Below, one piece after another: positions 8,144 to 15,759 of a stretch of DNA of 64,000 nucleotides. The DNA is taken from the NCBI RefSeq assembly GCF_010731735.1, contig NZ_AP022588.1:682001-746000 (forward strand), read 5' to 3'. This stretch comes from Mycolicibacterium sediminis (lineage in GTDB: Bacteria; Actinomycetota; Actinomycetes; Mycobacteriales; Mycobacteriaceae). Numbering within the stretch: position 1 is the first letter of the stretch; every line of letters starts with the position of its first letter. The notes beneath the pieces are model-generated. The model was not told the origin of the DNA, ran no database searches, and worked only from the letters and a program-made list of their open reading frames with translations. A program made the translations under genes and the position numbers.

Positions 8144-9259
8144 TCACCCCGCGGCAACATCCTGAAGCGTGCCGAGCCGCTGATACTGGTCCGCGATGGC
8201 CAGAATCCACTCGCGATCCGAGTAGGCGCGTGGCTGACGCAGCCACGTGGGGCCGGGAAACGCCATTTTTGCCGAACGCTCGGCGTCGCGCCCGGCGTGA
8301 ATCCACTCGGCGATCTTGCGCGCCTGCGCCTCTGGGCTGACCGTGCCCCCCGGCTCCTCGTACGAGTCGGGAGCGATGCCGGATTCCTCCAACGCCTGCG
8401 TGGCCTCGAGGTACAACGCATCCGAGATCAGCGACATCTGCTCGGCGACGCGGAATAGTAGTGGGCCACGCGGTCGTACGCCGATGCCGATGTTCGGCCG
8501 GCGACGGCTCAATTCCTCGAGCAGGGGTTGAATGACCCGAAGCTCACGGCGAGCGCCGAACCAGTCCTCGACACTGGGCAGAAGCGAACCGCTCGCGACG
8601 ACGAGCATCGCGCAGCCCAGCAGCGTCGCTGCAGACCCGACCCCGACGAACCGGGTGCTCCCGACGGCGCGAAGCAGGAAGAATGCGCTCGCCAGCACGA
8701 TGAGGCCGATTCCCAGGGTGAAGAGGAAGAGCGCCCGGCCCCGCCGAGTGCGGTTGGAATGGCGCACGCCGGCCCACGCGACCAGCGTCAGCGCCAGGAA
8801 GACGTAGAGCAGCGGCAGCAGCCACGCGAGCGCCGTCCCTCCGGATCCCAGGTTCCGCCGTAGGTACTCCTCAGGAGACATCTCGGGCTGGCGAGGTGCG
8901 ATGAAGAATGCGACGAGCGTGATGACTGCGATGACGCCCGCCACGGAGTACTGGATGATCGCGATGCGCCGCACGGCCGCCGGCTTCCGGGCCGACGACG
9001 CCGAGGTGATCATGACGCAGCTCCCAGCAGCACAGGCCACCAGGGCGACCTGGCTGAGCACCGTCGAGACGTTGGGCCATCGCAAGACGGTGTCGAGGAG
9101 CAGCGTGAGGGGCTGCCAGTTCAGCGCGGCGACCAGACCGAGGCTGCCCAGCGCGAGGATCATGGCGGCGCTGACCACCGACTGCTTGTTGACGAACGCC
9201 CAACCGATGCGCAGGCCCGTCGCGAGGCCGAGGAGGCCGGCGATGACCCAGACGATCAA
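8144..9259 (-). CDS. DUF6545/MAB_1171c-like polytopic membrane protein
   Basis: This 371-residue protein has seven or so hydrophobic helices in its first 225 residues and a soluble C-terminal domain of about 145 residues (from SVEDWFGARRELRVIQPLLEEL). The domain starts with a Trp- and Arg-rich segment and contains LFRVAEQMSLISDALYL. This layout matches the actinobacterial DUF6545 / MAB_1171c family, often paired with an XRE regulator and an ImmA-type protease. TTG 9259 is chosen because it overlaps the upstream stop codon (TTGA) and AGAGG precedes it. It is translationally coupled to the ImmA/IrrE gene. Whether it transports or senses anything is unknown. Confidence 0.7.
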   Translation of the reverse strand: MIVWVIAGLLGLATGLRIGWAFVNKQSVVSAAMILALGSLGLVAALNWQPLTLLLDTVLRWPNVSTVLSQVALVACAAGSCVMITSASSARKPAAVRRIAIIQYSVAGVIAVITLVAFFIAPRQPEMSPEEYLRRNLGSGGTALAWLLPLLYVFLALTLVAWAGVRHSNRTRRGRALFLFTLGIGLIVLASAFFLLRAVGSTRFVGVGSAATLLGCAMLVVASGSLLPSVEDWFGARRELRVIQPLLEELSRRRPNIGIGVRPRGPLLFRVAEQMSLISDALYLEATQALEESGIAPDSYEEPGGTVSPEAQARKIAEWIHAGRDAERSAKMAFPGPTWLRQPRAYSDREWILAIADQYQRLGTLQDVAAG

Positions 9260-9747
9260 CCAAACGCCTCTCCGAGCCGCACCTGAACGATCGACGAGCG
9301 ATCGGACGGCAGCCGACCGAGACGGTAGATGAGAAGTGCGCCGAAGTCCTCGGCCTCTTGCTCGGCGTCCTCGCCGCTCGGGCCCAGGCACCCCGTGCGC
9401 TGGTTGAGCATGTAGCCGATCAGTTCACTGCTGGCCAGTTCGACGGTGTTGCGGGCGGCCTCGACCACCGAGATGCCCTCGTGGCCCATGACCAGGTGGC
9501 CGAGTTCGTGGGCGAGCGTGCGGTCGCCGGCGGGAAGACCGCGCTGGATCAGGAAGGCGTCGTAGTCGGCGTACTGCCGCCACTGTCCACACACCCCCGG
9601 GGGGAGGTCGGCCATCTTGAGTTCGATGGGCCGGCCCCGGCTGGCGGCGACGGCGTCGACGAGGCGTGCGATCGACACTTCCCCGCGCCGCGGTGCGAGA
9701 TCGAGCACCTCGTTGACGGCTCGGGTGACACGGCGGCTGGCCGGCAT
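9256..9747 (-). CDS. ImmA/IrrE family zinc metallopeptidase
   Basis: The product is a 163-residue ImmA/IrrE-type peptidase. It carries the zinc motif HELGH in TLAHELGHLVMGHE near residues 79-83 and a downstream acidic helix (EDAEQEAEDFGA near 124-135) that can supply the third ligand. Family members cleave XRE-type repressors (ImmA on ImmR, IrrE on DdrO). No signal peptide is present. ATG 9745-9747 has a GGAGAGGGGG ribosome-binding site. It overlaps the DUF6545-like gene downstream (TTGA). The nearest XRE-type protein is EspR, convergent 1.2 kb away, which makes EspR or an unlinked regulator a possible substrate; this is inference. Confidence 0.85.
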   Translation of the reverse strand: MPASRRVTRAVNEVLDLAPRRGEVSIARLVDAVAASRGRPIELKMADLPPGVCGQWRQYADYDAFLIQRGLPAGDRTLAHELGHLVMGHEGISVVEAARNTVELASSELIGYMLNQRTGCLGPSGEDAEQEAEDFGALLIYRLGRLPSDRSSIVQVRLGEAFG

Positions 9748-9805
9748 GACGGCCCCCTCTCCACGAGATCAACTATGACGTCTGCTCCTGCACGCGCAGT
9801 AACGG

Positions 9806-11083
9806 TCAACCCATGAAGCGTGCCGTACCTCCAGCACGGACCGCGCGTCCTGCCCGGGCCTGCCGGTAGCCGATGAGACCTCCGGCGCTCGTCAGGATCA
9901 GGATGCCGGTGACACCCGGAACGGCAACCGCCGCAACCTCTCCGAGACCGGCGGCCTTGAGGTAGTCGACGTAGCCCATGCGGTAGGTCGGAGCGGGCAG
10001 CAGCTCATTGCTCAGCAGTGTGGCCGGCGGCGAGACCGTCTCGACCTCGGCGGGCGCGGTCATGACGTCCGGCAGTTCCACGCCGGGCGCGATCTCCGGC
10101 CGGGACGACACGGGCGCGTCGACCCTCGGAAGGACGGGGCCGTCGGCGCCCGTGCTCGTGTGTCGGCTCGTCCCTGCGACCGCACCAACGCCGCCATTGA
10201 TGGGCAAGTCGAAGACCGGCAGGGTGATGGGGATGATCGGCAACTTGGAGGCTGCGGTCGCGAACCCCGTCACCGCCTCCAGGATGGAGTCGGTGATGCC
10301 ACCGATGTAGGGAAAGACAGGGGCGAATCCCGTTTGGCGGATGGGGAGCGGGGTGGCCGAGAGCGGCGGCACCTGCATGGGGACGGTCTGCGGCGGATTG
10401 AAGGGCTCGGGGCCGGCCGGCTCGACCTCCGCACCCGCGGCGGCGCCGAGTAGGTCGGGCACGAAGCCCCACCACGACTCGGATGGATCGTCTGCGTCGC
10501 GACCGCCACCGGCCGCCTGCGGGGTACCGCTGCGGTCGGGATCGGTGGCGTTGCCTCCGGCCGACTCGGGCGTCGGCTGCTCAGCGACCGGGTCGGCAGG
10601 AGCGCTCGGCGCGGCACCGCCGGTTTCGGCAGCCCCCGCCGCACCAGATCCGCCGGCGGTACCCGATGCGGGCACGCCCGGCTGCAGTTCGCCGGGCACC
10701 TCGTCGACGATCTGCTCTGGTGTCTGGCTCGCCTCTTCGGGAGCTTTGCCGGTCGGCGCGCTGTTGATCTGGGTGGCCGTCCCGTCGGATTCCAGACCGG
10801 TACGACCGTTGCCCACCGTCGACGTCGGCCTGGTGATGCTCCAGGGCGCCCTGCCCGTACCGATCAGGGGGCCGGGGAAGGTAACGGTCGTCGTCTCGTC
10901 GGACGCCACGCCGGTGGGAACGCCCGTACCGCTGCCCGCGGCGCTTCCGGAACCGGACCCGCCGCCGTCGCCAGATGGCCCCTGATCAGGTTTGGCAAAG
11001 GCCAGAGACGCGCTGCTACCTGCCATGACCAGGCCAGATGCTAGTAGGCATGTCGCAGCGGCGATGCGGGTTCGTGAGGACAC
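9806..11083 (-). CDS. Low-complexity exported/membrane-anchored envelope protein
   Basis: This 425-residue protein of unknown function starts at GTG 11083, with GAGGTGG 7 nt upstream. It has a signal peptide (residues 1 to about 30, hydrophobic core ATCLLASGLVMAGSSASLAFA), then a Gly/Ser/Pro/Ala-rich, probably disordered region to about residue 200. A more ordered segment (WWGFVPDLLG..., GFAPVFPYIGGITDSILEAVTGFATAASKLPIIPI) follows, then a second Pro-rich linker and a C-terminal transmembrane helix near 385-410 with a basic tail. This reads as a surface-exposed protein anchored at its C terminus. It is not seen at this place in M. tuberculosis. Confidence 0.65.
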   Translation of the reverse strand: MSSRTRIAAATCLLASGLVMAGSSASLAFAKPDQGPSGDGGGSGSGSAAGSGTGVPTGVASDETTTVTFPGPLIGTGRAPWSITRPTSTVGNGRTGLESDGTATQINSAPTGKAPEEASQTPEQIVDEVPGELQPGVPASGTAGGSGAAGAAETGGAAPSAPADPVAEQPTPESAGGNATDPDRSGTPQAAGGGRDADDPSESWWGFVPDLLGAAAGAEVEPAGPEPFNPPQTVPMQVPPLSATPLPIRQTGFAPVFPYIGGITDSILEAVTGFATAASKLPIIPITLPVFDLPINGGVGAVAGTSRHTSTGADGPVLPRVDAPVSSRPEIAPGVELPDVMTAPAEVETVSPPATLLSNELLPAPTYRMGYVDYLKAAGLGEVAAVAVPGVTGILILTSAGGLIGYRQARAGRAVRAGGTARFMG

Positions 11084-11293
11084 GTCTACACCACCTCTCT
11101 GGGGCCGCCGGTTGACGGGCGGTGAACCTCCCAATTGTTGCACAAACCGTCCGGACTGTTTGCTGATGCGGCGCGTTGGGCAGGACCAATCGGGGCGCGG
11201 CCGTGACTGCTGCTCGCCGACGATAGTGTTGGCCCCAACAGCGCGTCACTGCGCGCGGAGAAATGTCGGACACGTGACCGGGAGGCGACCGGG

Positions 11294-11950
11294 ATGGCCC
11301 TGTTCAAGCGGCGTAAGAGTCGTGCCGTCCGCCGGGCCGAGGCCCGTGCGATCAAGGCGAAGGCGAAGCTCGAGGCCAAACTCGAGGCGAAGAACGAGAC
11401 GCGTCGCATCAAGGCGGAGAACAAGAGGCGCAACGCCGCGATCAAGGCGGAACTGAAGGCCTGGCGTGCCAGCGATCAGGCCGCTCTGAAGGTTGCCGAG
11501 ACGCAGCTCAAGGCGGTCCGCGAGGGGAAGCTGCTCTCACCGAGCAAGATTCGCCGGATCCTGACGGTGTCGCGCATGCTGGCCCCTGTCCTGGTGCCCG
11601 TCGTCTACCGCGGCGCGATCGCGGTGCGCGGGGTGCTCGACCAGCGTCGCGCAGATCAGCTGGGGATTCCCCTGAGCCAGGTCGGTCAGTTCTCCGGGGT
11701 CGGCGGCGCCCTGTCGGCGCGCATCGCCGGTGCGGAGCAGTCCCTGCGCAAGGTCGCCGACAAGAAGCCCAAGGACGCCGAGACCAAGCAGTTCGTCGCC
11801 GCCGTCACCGACCGGCTGTCGGACCTGGCCGCGGCCATCGCAGCGGCCGAGAACATGCCGACCAGCCGCAGGCGCGCAGCCCACGCGGCGATATCCGATC
11901 AATTGGACGGCGTCGACGCCGATCTGCTGGCTCGACTCGGCCTGAGCTGA
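11294..11950 (+). CDS. DUF6474-like conserved mycobacterial protein (Rv3850-like)
   Basis: The 218-residue protein begins with about 60 residues of very basic Lys/Arg/Glu/Ala helix (a coiled-coil-like segment), followed by a hydrophobic stretch (ILTVSRMLAPVLVPVVYRGAIAV) near residues 96-117 and an alpha-helical C-terminal domain. Length and place match Rv3850, and it resembles the DUF6474 family. Function is unknown; the charged N terminus suggests interaction with nucleic acid or membrane surface. ATG 11294 has GGGAGG about 10 nt upstream. The next gene starts only 8 bp after the stop, so it may be cotranscribed with the ycnI-copC-copD set. Confidence 0.8.
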   Translation: MALFKRRKSRAVRRAEARAIKAKAKLEAKLEAKNETRRIKAENKRRNAAIKAELKAWRASDQAALKVAETQLKAVREGKLLSPSKIRRILTVSRMLAPVLVPVVYRGAIAVRGVLDQRRADQLGIPLSQVGQFSGVGGALSARIAGAEQSLRKVADKKPKDAETKQFVAAVTDRLSDLAAAIAAAENMPTSRRRAAHAAISDQLDGVDADLLARLGLS

Positions 11951-11958
11951 CCGGGCCC

Positions 11959-12492
11959 GTGCCCACCCGCCGGATCCCGCCCACCGCGCTCCTGCGGGGG
12001 TGGGCCGTCGGCGTCTCGACGGCCATCCTCACCGCCGCCGCACACGCCGCGGCAGGTGGCGGTCTGCCCTCCGGCGTCGGATCCGTTCAGCTCGCGCTGC
12101 TGGGGCTGACGATCGGTGTCACCACCGCGACCCTGCGTCACGGCGACCGGTTCGTCGTCCTCGCGGTCGCGCTCGCGACCGGACAGGTGGTGGGCCACGT
12201 CCTGCTCGGCGCGGTGGGTCACCAGCACGGCGCCGCGGACGCGACCTCGGGCGCGGTCATGCTGGTCGCCCACGTCGCAGCCGTCCTGGCGATCACGGCG
12301 CTCGTCGCGGTCGGCGAGGTCTCGTGCCGGGCGGTGTCGCGTGCGCTCGGTGCCACCAGGCCGCTGCCGTCGTCGCCGATCCCGGCCCCGCACGCAGGCG
12401 TGGTGCGGCGGTGCGACCATCCGATGCGCTCCTCGCTCCTACTCGCCGCGTCGTCGTCGTATCGAGGTCCTCCGGTCAGCGCCGTCCGCTGA
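11959..12492 (+). CDS. Small His-containing integral membrane protein (Rv3851-like position)
   Basis: This 177-residue protein has about four hydrophobic helices (residues 12-32, 42-60, 66-86 and 97-118) and a poorly conserved C-terminal tail. His residues cluster in GHVLLGAVGHQHGAAD between helices 3 and 4, which would suit metal binding, and its neighbours downstream are copper genes. It starts at GTG 11959, 8 bp after the Rv3850-like gene. The C-terminal 40 residues look low-complexity, and the true end is fixed only by the stop at 12492. A role in copper handling is inferred from context only. Confidence 0.65.
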   Translation: MPTRRIPPTALLRGWAVGVSTAILTAAAHAAAGGGLPSGVGSVQLALLGLTIGVTTATLRHGDRFVVLAVALATGQVVGHVLLGAVGHQHGAADATSGAVMLVAHVAAVLAITALVAVGEVSCRAVSRALGATRPLPSSPIPAPHAGVVRRCDHPMRSSLLLAASSSYRGPPVSAVR

Positions 12493-12528
12493 CCCGACCC
12501 GACCCCTCGACCACGAAGGCACCACCAC

Positions 12529-13233
12529 ATGCGAACCACACCCCGGGCGTCCTCGCGCGCCCTTCTGGCGACCGCCACCGCGGGCGTCGTCCTGTCCATG
12601 ACGCTCACCATCGGCACCGGAACCGCGGCTGCGCACGTCCACGTCGACGCCGACGACGCCGCACCCGGCAGCACGTCCGTCCTGACCTTCCGCGTGCCGG
12701 GGGAATCGGAGGACGGGTCGCTGACGACGAAGTTCAGCGTGGCACTGCCCAACGTCGCCTCCGCGCGCACCGAGGTGATGCCGGGCTGGTCCACGGTGCT
12801 CGACCGAGACGCCACGGCGGGAACCGTGCGATCGGTGACGTGGACCGCGGCACCGGGCGTCGGCATCTCCGCCGAGCAGTTCGCGCTGTTCCATGTCTCG
12901 GTCGCTCTGCCGGACGAGGAGTCGGTCAGCCTGCCGGCCACCCAGACCTACTCCGACGGCAAGGTGGTGCGGTGGGATCAGCCACCGCTGCCTGGCGGCG
13001 GTGAACCGGAGTACCCGGCCCCCACCCTGGAGCTGTCGGGCGCGGCGGCGGGCGGCGACGAGCACGGATCGCCGGCACCGACGGCCACGGCCGTGCCGAG
13101 CGCGACGGAGCCACAGGCGGAGCCTGTCGCCATGGCTCGACCCGATGACACCGCGCGCTGGCTCGCGGGAGGTGCACTGGTCCTGGCGGCGGTCGCCGTC
13201 GTGCTCGCCGTCGTGCGCAGGAGGTCCGCGTGA
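12529..13233 (+). CDS. ycnI: YcnI/DUF1775 copper-handling exported protein
   Basis: The product is 234 residues with a signal peptide ending near AAAHVHV (about residue 35), so the mature protein begins with a His. In characterised YcnI proteins the mature N-terminal His and a conserved Trp form a Cu(II) site. The DUF1775 domain follows, including VKVRWDQPP-like KVVRWDQPP near residue 145. A Pro/Ala/Thr-rich linker leads to a C-terminal transmembrane helix near 205-230, anchoring it on the outer face. It overlaps copC by 4 bp (GTGA), which indicates translational coupling in a ycnI-copC-copD operon. Confidence 0.85.
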   Translation: MRTTPRASSRALLATATAGVVLSMTLTIGTGTAAAHVHVDADDAAPGSTSVLTFRVPGESEDGSLTTKFSVALPNVASARTEVMPGWSTVLDRDATAGTVRSVTWTAAPGVGISAEQFALFHVSVALPDEESVSLPATQTYSDGKVVRWDQPPLPGGGEPEYPAPTLELSGAAAGGDEHGSPAPTATAVPSATEPQAEPVAMARPDDTARWLAGGALVLAAVAVVLAVVRRRSA

Positions 13234-13751
13234 TCCGTCGCGGGGCCGCGCTGGTCCTCGTCACCGCCATGTTGGCCGGGCTCGGTCTGATCAGCGCGGG
13301 CACCGCGTCCGCACACGCCGCGCGCATCGGGGCCGCTCCGGCGCCGGACGCCGTCCTCGACGTCGGCCCGGCACGGGTGAGTGCGACGTTCAACGAGGCA
13401 CTGCAGACCAGTTTCGCCGCCATGAACGTCGTCGGCCCCGACGGCAACCTGTGGTCGGAGGGGGCCGCGACGGTGTCCGGACCGGAGATCGCGGTCGACG
13501 TGCGACCGCTCGGTCCCGAGGGCGTCTACACCGTGAACTATCGCGTCACCTCCGCGGACGGCCACCCGGTCTCGGGCAACTGGACGTTTCGGCTCGACGT
13601 CGCGGGAAACGGGACGCCGGGCCCTCCGGTCGCGTCGTCGCCCGCCGAGGGTGACACCGCCGGGCCGGGCCTGTCGGTGTGGCCCTTCGTCGTGCTCGCC
13701 GCTGCCATCGTCGCCGGCGGCGCGGTGTGGGCGGTGCGGCGCAGACCGTGA
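13230..13751 (+). CDS. copC: CopC-like copper-binding exported protein
   Basis: This 173-residue exported CopC-domain protein has a signal peptide of about 28 residues ending in TASAHAARIG, leaving an N-terminal His that forms the Cu(II) site with a later His in TSADGHPVSGNWTF. A Pro-rich linker and one C-terminal helix (about 145-167) anchor it in the membrane. CopC binds periplasmic copper and hands it to the membrane partner CopD. GTG 13230 overlaps the ycnI stop and the copC stop overlaps the copD start, both by 4 bp. No CsoR-like repressor is seen in the window. Confidence 0.88.
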   Translation: MIRRGAALVLVTAMLAGLGLISAGTASAHAARIGAAPAPDAVLDVGPARVSATFNEALQTSFAAMNVVGPDGNLWSEGAATVSGPEIAVDVRPLGPEGVYTVNYRVTSADGHPVSGNWTFRLDVAGNGTPGPPVASSPAEGDTAGPGLSVWPFVVLAAAIVAGGAVWAVRRRP

Positions 13752-14671
13752 CGCGGTGGCGGACGCTGGTCGGCGGCGGCCTCGTCGTCGCGATCTCGGC
13801 GGTCCTGGCGTGGGCACTCGCGTTCCCGCAGAACCCGTTGACTGACAGTGCGATTCGTGCCGTCGCGGATTGCGTCGCGGTCGTCACGTTCGGGCTCGCG
13901 GTGGTGCCGTGGCTCGACGTCGAGCGCCACCGAGGTGAACTCGCCGCTCGTGCCACGCCGCCGCTGATCGGTGTGGCCGCACTGTGGGCGGTGGTCGAGT
14001 TCGTCCGGCTACCGCTGTCGGCGGCGGATGCCGCGGGGGTGCCCGTCCCGAGGATCGGCGCGCAGACCACCTACGAGTTCGCGACCGCGACCGCGGCGGG
14101 CCGCGCAGGACTGGTCTGCGCGATCGCTGCGGTGGTGGTGTGCGTGGCCGCGGCCGTCGGGTCCCGCGTCTCGGCCGCAGGTGTGGTCGCGGCGGGTGCG
14201 GCGGCCGTGGGCATCACCGGACGCACGCTCGTCGGCCACCTGTCCGAGGACCCACTGGGCGGGGTCGCGGTCGCCGTGCACGCGCTCGCGGCCGCGCTGT
14301 GGTGCGGTGCCCTCGCGGCGCTCGTGCTGACCGTGCACCACCGCGGTCGCTGGGCGCGGGTACTGCCACGGTTCTCCCGCATGTCGCTGGTCTGCGTGGT
14401 GGTGCTGGTGGTGGCCGGCGTGGCGGGGGCGTTCGTCGCCGTGGACTCCGTCGCCGACCTCTGGGTCACCGGTTACGGCCGCCTCCTGCTCGCCAAGACC
14501 GCGCTGACGTTCGCGCTGGTGGCGCTGGCCTGGCGCAATCGGACGTGGTGGCTACCCGCCGCGCGGACCCATCGCGCCACGGCCGAGGTGTCGCTGACGC
14601 GGTCTCGGATCGAGTTGGCGGGCATGGCGGTCACCGTGACGCTGGCTGCAGCACTGGCGGTCACGGGGTAG
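13748..14671 (+). CDS. copD: CopD-family copper transport membrane protein
   Basis: The product is a 307-residue polytopic protein with about eight transmembrane helices and a C-terminal CopD domain (from about residue 180: HLSEDPLGGVAVAVHALAAALWCGALAALV). The His residues in HLSED, VHALA and VHHRG positions are typical of copper-associated CopD proteins. CopD works with CopC in copper uptake or supply to enzymes. GTG 13748 was chosen because it overlaps the copC stop (GTGA); an upstream extension to 13679 would lie inside copC. It is the last gene of the ycnI-copC-copD operon. Confidence 0.87.
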   Translation: MTRWRTLVGGGLVVAISAVLAWALAFPQNPLTDSAIRAVADCVAVVTFGLAVVPWLDVERHRGELAARATPPLIGVAALWAVVEFVRLPLSAADAAGVPVPRIGAQTTYEFATATAAGRAGLVCAIAAVVVCVAAAVGSRVSAAGVVAAGAAAVGITGRTLVGHLSEDPLGGVAVAVHALAAALWCGALAALVLTVHHRGRWARVLPRFSRMSLVCVVVLVVAGVAGAFVAVDSVADLWVTGYGRLLLAKTALTFALVALAWRNRTWWLPAARTHRATAEVSLTRSRIELAGMAVTVTLAAALAVTG

Positions 14672-14701
14672 CGGGCCGATCGCTCCTGGCATGATGGGCG
14701 C

Positions 14702-15175
14702 ATGGCAGATCCCCAGGATGGTCCCGCCGACCAGGCTGCGAACGTGCCGACGCCGCCCGTGCCTCCTACGACGCCGCCAGCCAAGAAGGCTCCCGCGAAG
14801 AAGGTGCCCGCCAAGAAGGCGGCGCCCGCCAAGGCCGTAGCGACGGGCACCGGACCCGTGGCTCCCGCCAAAAAGGCGCCCGCGAAGAAGGCACCGGCCA
14901 AGAAGGCCGCACCCGCGAAGAAGGCTCCCGCCACCAAGGCGCCCGCCACCAAGGCGCCGGCCACGAAGATCACCCCGCCTGCTCCCGAGGTGGACCTCAG
15001 CGGCGCGGCCGAGACCGCAGCGCAGGCCAAGTCGACGGTCGCCGAGGCGCCGCCCATCCCCCTCGTGATCACGCCCGGCCCCGAGACCTCCCGTCTGCCG
15101 GTGGTGGCCGCGGTCGCCGCAGGCGTTTTGGCGATCATCGCTGTGCTGCTCGCACGTCGTCTCTCCGACGATTAG
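14702..15175 (+). CDS. hns: Membrane-anchored histone-like protein Hns (Rv3852-like)
   Basis: The 157-residue protein carries about a dozen tandem Lys-rich repeats of the PAKKA/PATKA type between residues 25 and 85. These are similar to eukaryotic H1 tails and to Rv3852, which binds DNA. An acidic spacer leads to a C-terminal transmembrane helix (VVAAVAAGVLAIIAVLLA, about 133-150), so it tethers DNA at the membrane. It is longer than the M. tuberculosis protein (134 residues), with more repeats. ATG 14702 lies 6 nt after CATGAT, a leaderless-type start. It is followed by rraA, as in M. tuberculosis. Confidence 0.88.
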   Translation: MADPQDGPADQAANVPTPPVPPTTPPAKKAPAKKVPAKKAAPAKAVATGTGPVAPAKKAPAKKAPAKKAAPAKKAPATKAPATKAPATKITPPAPEVDLSGAAETAAQAKSTVAEAPPIPLVITPGPETSRLPVVAAVAAGVLAIIAVLLARRLSDD

Positions 15176-15194
15176 GGATCGCTAGCATCGTCGG

Positions 15195-15674
15195 GTGACC
15201 ATCGAACCCCGGCCGACGGCCGATCTCGTCGACGACATCTACCCCGACGTGCGCAGCTGCGACCTGCAACTGCGGAACTTCGGTGGCGTGACGGACTTCG
15301 CCGGACCGATCACGACCGTGAAGTGCTTCCAGGACAACGCCCTGCTGAAGTCGGTGCTCTCCGAGCCCGGTGCGGGCGGAGTGCTGGTGATCGACGGCGA
15401 CGGGTCGCTGCACACCGCGTTGGTCGGCGACGTCATCGCGGGCATCGCGAAGGACAGCGGGTGGGCGGGGCTCATCGTGCACGGCGCGGTGCGGGACGCC
15501 TCGACGCTGCGCACCATCGACGTCGGCATCAAGGCGCTGGGCACCAATCCGCGCAAGGGGGGCAAGACCGGTGCCGGCGAGCGCGACGTCGAGGTCACCT
15601 TCGGCGGCGTGACGTTCGTTCCCGGCGAGATCGCCTACTGCGACGAGGACGGCATCGTCGTCGTTCCTGCCTGA
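15195..15674 (+). CDS. rraA: RraA-like protein (regulator of ribonuclease activity / aldolase fold)
   Basis: This 159-residue RraA/MenG-family protein carries the RraA core [24 protein letters not shown] and the C-terminal [15 protein letters not shown]. In E. coli RraA inhibits RNase E; related proteins act as 4-hydroxy-4-methyl-2-oxoglutarate aldolases. The older MenG methyltransferase name is a misannotation. The G-x5-HGAVRD signature gives the Arg/Asp pair used by the aldolases, so the activity cannot be decided. GTG 15195 lies 6 nt after TAGCAT (15183-15188), a leaderless promoter. Position after hns matches Rv3853. A 22-bp hairpin follows. Confidence 0.88.
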   Translation: MTIEPRPTADLVDDIYPDVRSCDLQLRNFGGVTDFAGPITTVKCFQDNALLKSVLSEPGAGGVLVIDGDGSLHTALVGDVIAGIAKDSGWAGLIVHGAVRDASTLRTIDVGIKALGTNPRKGGKTGAGERDVEVTFGGVTFVPGEIAYCDEDGIVVVPA

Positions 15675-15690
15675 CGCACCGCCCTTAGCG

Positions 15691-15747
15691 CGAACAGACG
15701 CGAACTCCCCTGAATGACTGAGATCCAGGGGAGTTCGCGTCTGTTCG
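15691..15747. terminator. Very long perfect hairpin between rraA and ethA
   Basis: Two arms of 22 bp (15691-15712 and 15726-15747) are perfectly complementary around a 13-nt loop. It lies between the convergent ends of rraA and ethA and could terminate both. Perfect pairing over 22 bp is longer than a usual terminator and suggests a member of an intergenic palindromic repeat family. Confidence 0.75.
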
Positions 15748-15759
15748 GCGGGGATCGGG

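Noticed and set aside
14780..14970. Short tandem repeats considered as CRISPR or minisatellite
   Set aside because: They are in-frame codons of the Lys/Ala/Pro repeat of Hns, with no spacers.
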